DNA from: Nibrella viscosa
GTDB lineage: Bacteria > Bacteroidota > Bacteroidia > Cytophagales > Spirosomataceae
DNA: 64,000 nt
Assembly: GCF_039541875.1 (NCBI RefSeq)
Contig: NZ_BAABHB010000016.1
Span: 1 to 64,000, forward strand
Direction of reading: 5' to 3'
The notes under the pieces were generated by a model that saw only the letters and a program-made list of their open reading frames with translations, made no database searches and was not told where the DNA came from. Every line of letters begins with the position of its first letter. The stretch's first letter is position 1. The translations under genes and the position numbers were made by a program. This document shows, in pieces, positions 57,728-64,000 of this stretch.

Positions 57728-58804
57728 TTATAACTCCACCATTGCCTTCACCTCCCGGAAAAACCGGCCGTTGCTGGTGTCCAGGAAGGCGGAGAGGGAG
57801 ATGTCTTCCTGTTTGAGGAAGCCGGTTTGGGGGAGCTTTTCATCGGCGACCAGTTCAACGACGGCGGCTACGGAGCCGGCGGTGGTCCAGGAGATGGCCC
57901 GCCAGTGCTGCCCGTCGATCTGGCGGGGATGGTAGGCGCGGTAGAACTCTTCGCGGGCCAGTTCGGTGCCTTTCCAGCCTTCCACCACGGCATATACGTA
58001 CACCACATCTTCCTGCACGGGTGGTTTGGCTTCGGTCAGGATGTCTTCCACCAGTTGGCGCTTGTTTTTCAGGATCAGTTCGTACAGCAGAAAGCGCATG
58101 AGTTTGGCGTGGCCTGGATAGCGGATGGTCTTGTAGTTGAGCGTATCCACCTGCCCGGCATAGGTTTCGCACATGGTGCCCAGGCCGCCCGAGGTGCTGA
58201 AGGCTTCGAACTCCTGCCCCTCGATGTTGATGAGTTCGATGCCGTCGAGGGCGGGCACCATCTTGCGCACGCCGTTGGCAATCACTTCGCAGTCGTTGAT
58301 GTATTCGTTGATGACACCCGCCGGTGACCAGGTAAACGAGTAGCCCAGCAGACCGTTGGGGTAGCGGGGCAGAGCACCCACCCGTAATTCGATGTCGCGC
58401 AGTTTGGTAAAGCGTTTGGCCAGGTCGGCACCCACAATGCCGATCAGGCCCGGTGCCAGACCGCACTGCGGAGCCATGACGGCTTTGGCGGTTTCGGCCA
58501 TCTCCCGGATGGCGGTGGTGGTGGGTACGTCTTCGGTAAGGTCGAAGTAGTGAACGCCCAACTGGTAGGCTGCTTTGGCAATGGGCAGGTTCAGGTTGTA
58601 GGGCAGACAGGAGACCACGGCGTCGAAGTCGGACACGATTTCCATCAGTGTGGCCTCGTCGGCAATATCGCCCCGGATGGTTTTGAAGGGCAGGGCGTGG
58701 GCGGGAATCTGCTTGTCGAAACCCGTAACACTGAAGCGTTTGTTGAGCAGGATGCCGACCAGGGAGCCTACCTTACCGAGGCCGACAACAAGTACATTTT
58801 TCAT
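57728..58804 (-). CDS. Saccharopine-dehydrogenase-family oxidoreductase
   Basis: A 358-residue protein of the saccharopine dehydrogenase/LYS9 family. The Rossmann motif GLGKVG (about 8-13) is in VLVVGLGKVGSLVGILL. DITEDVPTT-like YFDLTEDVPTT, VMAPQCGLAPGLIGIVGADLAKRF and YSFTWSPAGVINEY follow, matching lysine/saccharopine dehydrogenases and the related carboxynorspermidine synthase. It probably makes or breaks a C-N bond between an amino acid and a keto acid with NAD(P)H. The exact reaction is not settled by sequence. It is a single gene that shares the hairpin with yicC. Confidence 0.85.
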   Translation of the reverse strand: MKNVLVVGLGKVGSLVGILLNKRFSVTGFDKQIPAHALPFKTIRGDIADEATLMEIVSDFDAVVSCLPYNLNLPIAKAAYQLGVHYFDLTEDVPTTTAIREMAETAKAVMAPQCGLAPGLIGIVGADLAKRFTKLRDIELRVGALPRYPNGLLGYSFTWSPAGVINEYINDCEVIANGVRKMVPALDGIELINIEGQEFEAFSTSGGLGTMCETYAGQVDTLNYKTIRYPGHAKLMRFLLYELILKNKRQLVEDILTEAKPPVQEDVVYVYAVVEGWKGTELAREEFYRAYHPRQIDGQHWRAISWTTAGSVAAVVELVADEKLPQTGFLKQEDISLSAFLDTSNGRFFREVKAMVEL

Positions 58805-58987
58805 AAGCGCAGCAAATAATGGCAGATAGGTTGATGGGGCAAGTTAAGGGTTTAAGGGGTATTTATATGAAAATCGGGACCGAATTGTAAGAAAGACATG
58901 CTATCCCATGTGGGAATGACTAACTTCCCGGCATGGTTTCTCTGCATAGAAGCGTTCAGGATTCTGTACCAAATTTTCGTTAAAGCT

Positions 58988-59257
58988 ATGTCGTCATTCA
59001 CGATTAATTTTCCCGGCACACCCAGCCAGTTTACGGTAAAAGCCAGTTCGGCTATCGGTCAGAAAGGTGGGCAGTTTACCGGTGATAGCAGCAAAGGTAC
59101 CTTCCGAATCAAAACTGCCATTGGTGGGGTTGAAGGTTCGTACGAAGTACTTGGCCCCCCATCAGGCAATACAACGCCCATTCAGGTGACGATAACGAAA
59201 AAACCTTTGATTGTATCGACAAACCAGATTAAAGAAGCTATCAGCGATTTTTTCTGA
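58988..59257 (+). CDS. Small protein, PHA-granule-region-like
   Basis: An 89-residue protein. FTVKASSAIGQKGGQFTGDSSKGTFRIKT suggests two beta strands after a helix, followed by GGVEGSYEVLG, IQVTITKKPLIV and the terminal helix TNQIKEAISDFF. The order resembles small proteins annotated polyhydroxyalkanoic acid system protein (PHA_gran_rgn), but similarity is weak. It has no signal peptide. The start at 58988 is preferred; an earlier in-frame ATG at 58898 adds 30 residues without coding character. Confidence 0.55.
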   Translation: MSSFTINFPGTPSQFTVKASSAIGQKGGQFTGDSSKGTFRIKTAIGGVEGSYEVLGPPSGNTTPIQVTITKKPLIVSTNQIKEAISDFF

Positions 59258-59324
59258 AAAGTATCTATCGGTAACAGCCATGCCTTTTTTTACGTAACTA
59301 ATACGAGAGTAGGTATACCGGGCA

Positions 59325-59360
59325 AGGTTTTTGTTCCTTCTCTTTGCGGCTTTGCGTGAA
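59325..59360. repeat. Widespread CTTTGCGGCTTTGCGTGA word
   Basis: TCTCTTTGCGGCTTTGCGTG (59340-59359) just before the glycosylase start resembles a short low-complexity motif seen in intergenic DNA of many unrelated bacteria. I mark it because it is not a promoter element; its role is unknown. Confidence 0.35.
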
Positions 59361-59369
59361 ATTAAGCCC

Positions 59370-59960
59370 ATGAAACTTCCCCCCGACTTTTACGAACAAC
59401 ACGATACGCTAACCCTTTCCCGGCTCCTTCTGGGCTGCGAGCTTGTCCACGAAAGCGACGAAGGCACCACCGCCGGCATCATCGTCGAAACGGAGGCCTA
59501 CCTGACCGGCGACCCCGCCTGCCATGCCTACCGCAAAAAGACCAACCGCAATGCCGCTATGTTCGGGCCGCCCGGTACGCTGTACGTCTACCTGATTTAC
59601 GGTTACTATCACTGCCTGAACGTGGTTACCGGCCCCGAAGGCGTCGGCGAGGCCGTGCTGATCCGGGCGCTGGAACCCACCGAAGGCCTTGATCTGATGG
59701 GTATACGACGGGGCCTTGACCCCACCACCAAAGCCGGTCTGCGCGGCCTATGCAGCGGCCCCGGCAAACTGGTCATTGCCCTGGGCGTCGACCGGCATCA
59801 ACACAATTTCTCCTCATTGACCACCGGGCCGCTCTACATTCGTCCCCGCAGCCTGCCCGATTTTGAGATGGTCACCACCACCCGCATCGGCATTACGCAG
59901 GGTGCCGACCTGCCCTACCGGTTTTACGTCAAAGGCAACCGGTTTGTGAGTAAATGGTAA
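59370..59960 (+). CDS. DNA-3-methyladenine glycosylase (AAG/Mpg type)
   Basis: A 196-residue base-excision glycosylase of the mammalian AAG type. It removes alkylated purines such as 3-methyladenine. GIIVETEAYLTGDPACHAY contains the catalytic glutamate, then NAAMFGPPGTLYVYLIYGYYHCLNVVTG with the intercalating-tyrosine region, and GEAVLIRALEPTEGLDLM. LCSGPGKLVIALGVD is the last conserved block. Length is normal for bacterial enzymes. The ATG at 59370 is chosen because the family begins LPPDFY. It is a single gene. Confidence 0.94.
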   Translation: MKLPPDFYEQHDTLTLSRLLLGCELVHESDEGTTAGIIVETEAYLTGDPACHAYRKKTNRNAAMFGPPGTLYVYLIYGYYHCLNVVTGPEGVGEAVLIRALEPTEGLDLMGIRRGLDPTTKAGLRGLCSGPGKLVIALGVDRHQHNFSSLTTGPLYIRPRSLPDFEMVTTTRIGITQGADLPYRFYVKGNRFVSKW

Positions 59961-60077
59961 GTACCCACCCGCAAAAAATTGTCATTCTGCCCGGACCTTT
60001 CCCCATTCCCCGGTATTCATGCCTATAAACCCCGGTGTAACCGAAAAGTAAAAGGCTTGTTTGTTGATTTTTGGCGC

Positions 60078-60329
60078 ATGGGTACGTATCAGGAGCTTAT
60101 CAGCCGTATACGCCGGGGTGATCAAAAAGCCTTTGAGATAGTGTACAAGATGAATCGCCCCGTCATTCTCCGGTACGTACTGCAAAATCACGGAACCGCC
60201 TATAGAACGACCGTCATCGCCACATCTATGCTCATTTTGTTCAAGTCTCCTAAAAAGTCAACCCGCGTCACAAAGATTCCAAAAGGAGCCTTTTGCCATA
60301 CGATCAGTGGAGGTATATACTTACTATAG
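60078..60329 (+). pseudogene. Fragment of an ECF sigma factor (region 2 only)
   Basis: An 83-residue frame begins MGTYQELISRIRRGDQKAFE, followed by VYKMNRPVILRYVLQNHGTA. This is the typical region 2.1-2.2 start of Bacteroidetes ECF sigma factors (LxxxGDxxAFxxLY...RYVLQNxG). The continuation TVIATSMLILFKSPKKSTR can still be aligned to DVIQDSMLILFKx but is drifting. The frame stops at 60329 before region 4, and no region 4 is found in other frames. It is therefore a truncated, probably dead copy. Confidence 0.5.
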
Positions 60330-60471
60330 AGAAAGCCCCAAACAAGTTCAATACGTAGTATTTAGAATGAGACTTTTTGATACACAGGAGCCTGAGAGAC
60401 AGGTTGGTGTTCTTTCTGTGACCGAGGTAAAAACGGGCTATGGTGGAGGTTTCAAAAATTGCGGTTCATGA
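60307..60471 (+). pseudogene. Fragment with YTYYxE..KQVQ motif, unknown
   Basis: A 54-residue stretch (from GTG 60307 to TGA 60469-60471) reads VEVYTYYRESPKQVQYVVFR and ends VTEVKTGYGGGFKNCGS. It overlaps the end of the sigma fragment in another frame and has no good start. Its YTYYRESPKQVQ segment (60316-60350) is related at DNA level (28 of 35 bases) to 63664-63698, so both may come from one gene family. No function can be named. It fills most of the gap 60330-60526. Confidence 0.3.
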
Positions 60472-60526
60472 TGACTGCCCAAATAATCTGTTTGGCTGAT
60501 CTGCGGGAAGTACCTAAACCCGTCAA

Positions 60527-60880
60527 ATGAATCTATTCTTACTTTCTGATGTTATTCAACTCATTACGGCAGGTGTTTTCCTGTCGGCACCCGTTGCCGA
60601 AATTCTCAACTACATGGTCTACCTTACGTTATTTGCCTGCAAAGACCATGTTCCTCAGCGCGAGTTTATTTATGGCTCACGCGATTTAGACGTAGAAGGA
60701 GCTCTTGATTTTGTGACCAGACTGGTGGTAGAAGGCTGGACTGTTCTTTTTGTTAGTCTTCGCGTCGAAGAGGGGGCCGATATGGAACTGCCGGTTGCCG
60801 CTTTTGACAAACAGCTTATGGGCGAACACCTGCGCAAGCTTCAGGTCCAATGGGAAAAAATCCTGAATTTACCTCAATAA
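60527..60880 (+). CDS. Small protein, unknown
   Basis: A 117-residue protein of unknown family. The better-conserved-looking part starts at M30 (position 60614, MVYLTLFACKDHVPQREFIY) and continues GSRDLDVEGALDFVTRL, VEGWTVLFVSLRVEEGADMELPVAAFD and HLRKLQVQWEKILNLPQ. The first 29 residues may be an annotation extension, so the true start is uncertain. It looks like a compact soluble alpha-beta protein. Its 3' end overlaps the convergent LytTR gene by 12 bases. Confidence 0.55.
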   Translation: MNLFLLSDVIQLITAGVFLSAPVAEILNYMVYLTLFACKDHVPQREFIYGSRDLDVEGALDFVTRLVVEGWTVLFVSLRVEEGADMELPVAAFDKQLMGEHLRKLQVQWEKILNLPQ

Positions 60881-61255
60881 AACCAGGGGGTAGTCTGAAA
60901 GAAATTGTCCGTAAAGTATGGTATCGGCTACGGCCTGGATCGTTTCGCCTGCTCTACGCCGGGATACCTCAACTAAAGCGCCAGTCGATAAGGTGAGCGT
61001 CAGCGACCCTGGCAACCCTTTTTTGGGGTGGTTTATTTGTACGATATAAGCGGGGTTGATTATCGTATGCTTGTGGCAGCGGATAAAGCTCGGTAACGCA
61101 AGTGCAAACTTTTGCAGGGTAGTAGACGAGGTATGCCTGTGGTTGGTATTGGTAACCAGGTGACTATAGTTGCCATCCCCTTCAATCATTACAATGTGCG
61201 CAATCAGGATTTTGGTCAAGTGATCAATCTGAATAATAGTTGCGTCAATTTTCAT
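60869..61255 (-). CDS. Stand-alone LytTR DNA-binding protein
   Basis: A 128-residue protein consisting of a single LytTR domain. ILIAHIVMIEGDGNYSHLVT (the LxxIxYIEGDGNY strand), TSSTTLQKFALALPSFIRCHKHTIINPAYI (LxxLPxxFxRxHRSxxVNxxxI) and VEVSRRRAGETI (LxxSRRR..) follow in order. No receiver domain precedes it. Such orphan LytTR proteins bind DNA as direct-repeat operators and may be controlled by a membrane protein or by their amount. It may be able to work with the LytS-like kinase at 42855 only indirectly, since it lacks the phosphorylation site. Confidence 0.88.
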   Translation of the reverse strand: MKIDATIIQIDHLTKILIAHIVMIEGDGNYSHLVTNTNHRHTSSTTLQKFALALPSFIRCHKHTIINPAYIVQINHPKKGLPGSLTLTLSTGALVEVSRRRAGETIQAVADTILYGQFLSDYPLVLLR

Positions 61256-61320
61256 AAAAAAGGGGGCTAAAATAGCAGGCTACTTTTTCTAAATCGGTGG
61301 CTGGGTAATCCCCATACCAG

Positions 61321-61356
61321 CCGGGTCTTTGATATTGGAAGTAGTCAAAGACCCGG
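61321..61356. terminator. 12-bp hairpin after the histidine kinase
   Basis: CCGGGTCTTTGA (61321-61332) pairs perfectly with 61345-61356 around a 12-base loop. It lies about 110 bases beyond the kinase stop on the minus strand and upstream of the LytTR start. No T-run is seen, so it may be a regulatory hairpin rather than a terminator. Confidence 0.5.
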
Positions 61357-61462
61357 AAAGAACGAGAATAGTGAATGGAGACAACAGAATACCTGATTTT
61401 AAGTGCCTTTATGGAAAGGTTATATAAAGATAAAGGCTTAACATGAAGATTGAATGAAGTAG

Positions 61463-62446
61463 CTAAATAGCCTCGAAGGTCAGTATAATGGACGTGCCCT
61501 GTCCGGCAACCGAATAAACTGTCAGGCCAATTCGGTGAAAAGCAGCAATGGTGCGAATCAACTGCAGGCCGATACCATTGCCTTTTCCGGTAGCTTTGGG
61601 CGGCCGGCCATATTCCTTCAGCGTTGTAATCTGATCGGCGGTCATGCCAGGGCCGGTATCCGTAATGGATAGTGTCGCCTGATTACCAGTCAGCGCTTGA
61701 GTCAGCATTAGCCGGCCCTCCCTGCTGTTATAGCGAATAGCATTTCGGATCAGGTTCGAGAGCATCGTGTAGAGTAGCGAATGATTCCCCTCCGCCACCA
61801 GGATGTCTTCCTTAAAATCCAGATCAACCGAAACATTTTTTAGCGCGATCCGGTCCTCCAAATCCTGTAATACCTCCAGCACTACCGACCGGATCGAGAC
61901 TTGTTCGTTTTTTTCATATTGATGGTTTTCAATTCTGGCCAGACGCAGTAACTTCTGCACAATGTTGCTTAGCTGCAATAAGGTCTGCTGCGATTCTACC
62001 AACCGGATAGCTACCTGACTGGGGGTCTGGCTGTTAGTGATGAGGTTATCGAAGCGATTGCGAAGCACGGTAATTGGCGTCAGCAATTCGTGAGAGGCAT
62101 ACGCCGTAAAGGCTTTCTCGCATTCAAACCGGACATTCAGCTGGCGCATGAGGTCATTGATGTGTTGGTTGAGCAACTTCAAATCGGTTGTTGTGGTCGG
62201 GAGGGGCGAGTAATCGAAGTAACTGGGGTCCTGAATAATCCGGAGTTTGCGACTAATCAGCACGCGGAGCGGGCGGAGCAGGAAATAGGTATACCTCAGG
62301 TCAACCAGATAAGCCAGCCCGAGAATAGCCGCTGCTCCGGCAACGTACACCCAGGTAAGCGGAGCCGGCCAGAACCAACCGGCGATTCCCATCCCCAGGA
62401 GCCGGATGCCGGTATTATAAAGTGCCAGCTTTGTAGAAAGTCTCAT
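61463..62446 (-). CDS. Sensor histidine kinase of an OmpR-type pair
   Basis: A 327-residue kinase. Two closely spaced helices (about 8-28 and 32-50) leave almost no periplasmic sensor, so it may sense the membrane or another protein. The HisKA block is FTAYASHELLTPITVLRN with H119. The ATPase contains LIRNAIRYNSREG (N box), SITDTGPGM (G1 box) and GKGNGIGLQLI (G2). The start overlaps the response regulator stop by 4 bases, so the two are translated together. Membrane localisation is expected. Confidence 0.92.
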   Translation of the reverse strand: MRLSTKLALYNTGIRLLGMGIAGWFWPAPLTWVYVAGAAAILGLAYLVDLRYTYFLLRPLRVLISRKLRIIQDPSYFDYSPLPTTTTDLKLLNQHINDLMRQLNVRFECEKAFTAYASHELLTPITVLRNRFDNLITNSQTPSQVAIRLVESQQTLLQLSNIVQKLLRLARIENHQYEKNEQVSIRSVVLEVLQDLEDRIALKNVSVDLDFKEDILVAEGNHSLLYTMLSNLIRNAIRYNSREGRLMLTQALTGNQATLSITDTGPGMTADQITTLKEYGRPPKATGKGNGIGLQLIRTIAAFHRIGLTVYSVAGQGTSIILTFEAI

Positions 62447-63129
62447 AGTGGTCCGGGTAAATTGATCCGATAACCGATTCCACGTACCGTTTCCAGCCAG
62501 TTGACTGGCTCAAACAAGGCCAGCTTCTTCCGCAGGTTCTTAAGATGCACATCGATATAATTCGAGTTTGATTCATCATCCGACAGATTTCCCCAGATGT
62601 GTTCGGCCAGTTGCAGGCGGGTAATTACCCGGTTGCGATACAGCAACAGGTAATGTAGCAGATCAAACTCCCGTCTGGTCAGTTCGACTCCTGCTGCGCC
62701 GAAGGAGACAAGCCGTCTGAGTGGGTCCAGCACAAAGCCGGCAAAAGCAATAGTCGGGTCACTCAATCCATGCTTCCGGCGGTTGATAGCCAGCATACGC
62801 GAGTGGAGTTCCAGCAGCGAGAAAGGCTTGGTCAGGTAGTCATCGGCGCCCAGATTCAACCCTTTCAGTTTATTCCCCAGCTCACCACTAGCGGTAATAA
62901 TTAAATAGGAGGTTGTCTGCTGACTGGCTATCGCTTCCTGGAGTAAGTCGAATCCATCATAGTCGGGTAAACCCAGGTCAATCAGCACAAAATCGTAACT
63001 GTTAACGTAAAGCAGTTCAGACGCCAGTTGTCCCGTGTTCGCAATACTGCACACGAAACTTTCCTGGCGCAGAAAGGTAGCCATTTCCATCGCCATTGAG
63101 GGTTCGTCTTCGATAATCAGTACGTTCAT
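62443..63129 (-). CDS. OmpR-family response regulator
   Basis: A 228-residue regulator. The receiver (1-115) has the acidic E7-D8 pair, phospho-acceptor D51 in VLIDLGLPDYDGF and the lysine in YLTKPFS. The winged-helix DNA-binding domain (125-225) contains LTRREFDLLHYLL, VITRLQLAEHIWG and SNYIDVHLKNLRKKL. It acts with the kinase encoded directly downstream. Target genes are unknown; the hypothetical gene at 63170 lies 40 bases upstream on the same strand and may share its transcript. Confidence 0.94.
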   Translation of the reverse strand: MNVLIIEDEPSMAMEMATFLRQESFVCSIANTGQLASELLYVNSYDFVLIDLGLPDYDGFDLLQEAIASQQTTSYLIITASGELGNKLKGLNLGADDYLTKPFSLLELHSRMLAINRRKHGLSDPTIAFAGFVLDPLRRLVSFGAAGVELTRREFDLLHYLLLYRNRVITRLQLAEHIWGNLSDDESNSNYIDVHLKNLRKKLALFEPVNWLETVRGIGYRINLPGPL

Positions 63130-63169
63130 GCTGGCAGTTTAAGGCATTATTATTGAGAGCCGACCGTAA

Positions 63170-63466
63170 TCAGAATCCACTTTTAGCGTGGCTTTGCTTC
63201 AAACGCCTGCGCTTTTGCTCGTGCTGGCTTTCCGTCGATTCTATTTCCTTCAGGTGCCGGCTCATCATCAGGGAAAGTTCTTCACGAACCGTAGCGACTC
63301 CGGAGTCAATCAGCCTAGTTTCCCGTTGCTGGCGATGTTCCAGTACATCCCAGTTTTCGATTTCGGCCTTCAGCAGCGCTTTAAAATGGCTGACGTGTTG
63401 ACGTTTCAGCTTAAGTTGTTCACGGATTCCGGGTAACTCAGGGGTATATCCAAACATGTAAGCCAT
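63170..63466 (-). CDS. Small coiled-coil protein, unknown
   Basis: A 98-residue charged helical protein (LKLKRQHVSHFKALLKAEIE, then SRHLKEIESTESQHEQKRRR). It has no signal peptide and no family I recognise. It is 40 bases before the response regulator gene on the same strand, so it may be the first gene of the two-component operon. Its role is unknown. Confidence 0.55.
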   Translation of the reverse strand: MAYMFGYTPELPGIREQLKLKRQHVSHFKALLKAEIENWDVLEHRQQRETRLIDSGVATVREELSLMMSRHLKEIESTESQHEQKRRRLKQSHAKSGF

Positions 63467-63663
63467 TGATTTATCGGGTTTTAACCAGTGATAAATGCAC
63501 TAACGTAAGCAGATATAAGTACGGGTGGGTGGTGGTTCGAAACGTCCAGTTCAGGCTGGCGTTCAGTACGCTTTGCTCAGGATAAGGTGCACTTTCGTAC
63601 GCTTGTTATGAGACGGGCGCAAGTAGGCAGGTGTTTGCCGGTAACGGACTAACGGAGGGGTAC

Positions 63664-63698
63664 TATACTTACTACGAAGAAAGGGAGAAACAAGTTCA
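63664..63698 (+). repeat. Copy of the YTYY-KQVQ element
   Basis: Thirty-five bases match 60316-60350 in 28 positions and translate to YTYYEEREKQVQ in an open stretch ending at TGA near 63780. It lies in the otherwise empty gap 63467-63749, where I see no complete gene. Confidence 0.4.
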
Positions 63699-63749
63699 GA
63701 TGTCGGTATTAAAAAATGACTACTTGTTCATGCATATGAACATAATTGA

Positions 63750-63983
63750 TCAGGACATCCATTTTTCGCTATTACGCTGATGAGTCAGGAGTTCTGCTCG
63801 CGTCCTGAATAAGGTCTTTTGTCCGGGGGCCAATGCCACGTTTATACTAATTCGGGGCATGCCGGCATGATCACCTGACGGTTTAATATCGTAAATGACC
63901 TGGCTCATCACCAGCTCGTAATTTTCTGCGCGGAGCCGGACTGCGGAAGTACTCATCAGGCTGCCATCCAGGATTATCTGCAT
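63750..63983 (-). CDS. Small protein near the window edge, unknown
   Basis: A 77-residue frame beginning MQIILDGSLMSTSAVRLRAE and continuing ENYELVMSQVIYDIKPSGD, then RISINVALAPG and FRTRAELLTH. An AGGGAGAG stretch 5-12 bases before the ATG is one of the few Shine-Dalgarno-like sites in the window. The beta-rich look with an early ENYELVMSQ strand reminds one of Bacteroidetes type VI tube (TssD/Hcp) proteins, but it is too short and too weak to claim. The gene starts 17 bases from the window end. Confidence 0.4.
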   Translation of the reverse strand: MQIILDGSLMSTSAVRLRAENYELVMSQVIYDIKPSGDHAGMPRISINVALAPGQKTLFRTRAELLTHQRNSEKWMS

Positions 63984-64000
63984 GATCTCTCCCTGAAAAT

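Noticed and set aside
63750..63983. Naming the edge gene a type VI TssD/Hcp tube protein
   Set aside because: Only a short beta-strand look supports it; it is too short and no other T6SS genes are in the window.
1..64000. Search for tRNA genes, CRISPR arrays, complete insertion sequences and phage genes
   Set aside because: No T-arm GGTTCGAAxCC context with cloverleaf, no regularly spaced repeats with unique spacers, no intact transposase with terminal repeats, and no capsid, terminase or integrase genes were found by reading.

Overview
The window looks like a chromosomal segment of a Bacteroidota bacterium, most likely a Cytophagales/Spirosoma-like genus. I infer this from gene content, not from a database search. 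Signs are a Bacteroidetes-type 5S rRNA end, near absence of Shine-Dalgarno sites, several promoters of the form TTG-N20-TAnnTTTG, tandem-M16 peptidases, DUF5009 acyltransferase-like proteins, a 7TM LytS-type kinase, PorT-like barrels and Uma2/DUF4136-type genes. GC content is moderately high, and coding regions show strong third-position GC, which creates many long antisense shadow frames.

Layout. 1-137: 3' end of a 5S rRNA with its terminator, so an rRNA operon ends here. 283-1909: a two-gene minus-strand unit of a Cys-rich exported peptide and a VKOR-DsbA fusion, separated by a perfect 24-bp hairpin. 2.0-4.2 kb: IS3-type transposase remnant, O-methyltransferase, exported protein. 4.4-12.3 kb: alditol-oxidase-like flavoprotein, SlyD-like FKBP, and two CPA2 K+/H+ antiporters, one with a KefF/KefG-like partner. 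12.3-17.4 kb: transporters, DJ-1/PfpI protein, a Phd/VapC toxin-antitoxin pair beside a large palindrome, and an MFS exporter with a fused ABM-like domain. 17.6-34.7 kb: two M16 proteases, sugar-acid dehydratase, cold-shock protein, nitroreductase, SDR, Dps, barrel protein, GH2 glycosidase, EamA exporter, LRR protein, MscS-like channel. 34.8-45.8 kb: CsbD, FAD monooxygenase, GAF protein, quinone reductase, TIM-barrel isomerase, FUSC protein, SGNH hydrolase, LytS-like kinase, RecD-like helicase. 45.8-53.7 kb: duplicated DUF5009 genes around an opposite-strand stress-type gene, methylglyoxal synthase, PafA-like phosphatase, and a DapA-family lyase with a sodium symporter. 53.7-60 kb: Uma2 remnant, 2-hydroxyacid dehydrogenase divergent from pdxA, yicC, a saccharopine-dehydrogenase-family gene, and a 3-methyladenine glycosylase. 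60-64 kb: a decayed stretch with an ECF sigma fragment, an orphan LytTR protein, an OmpR-type two-component pair and unknown small genes.

Most of the window is housekeeping and stress metabolism in single genes or short operons. The most unusual items are the roughly 190-residue GER-repeat extension on PdxA, the Cys-rich peptide/VKOR-DsbA unit with its hairpin, a group of long word-like inverted repeats placed exactly between convergent stop codons, and several decayed genes (IS3 transposase, DUF4136, Uma2, ECF sigma) recognised by reading across frames. I found no CRISPR array, no tRNA, no complete insertion sequence and no phage module.
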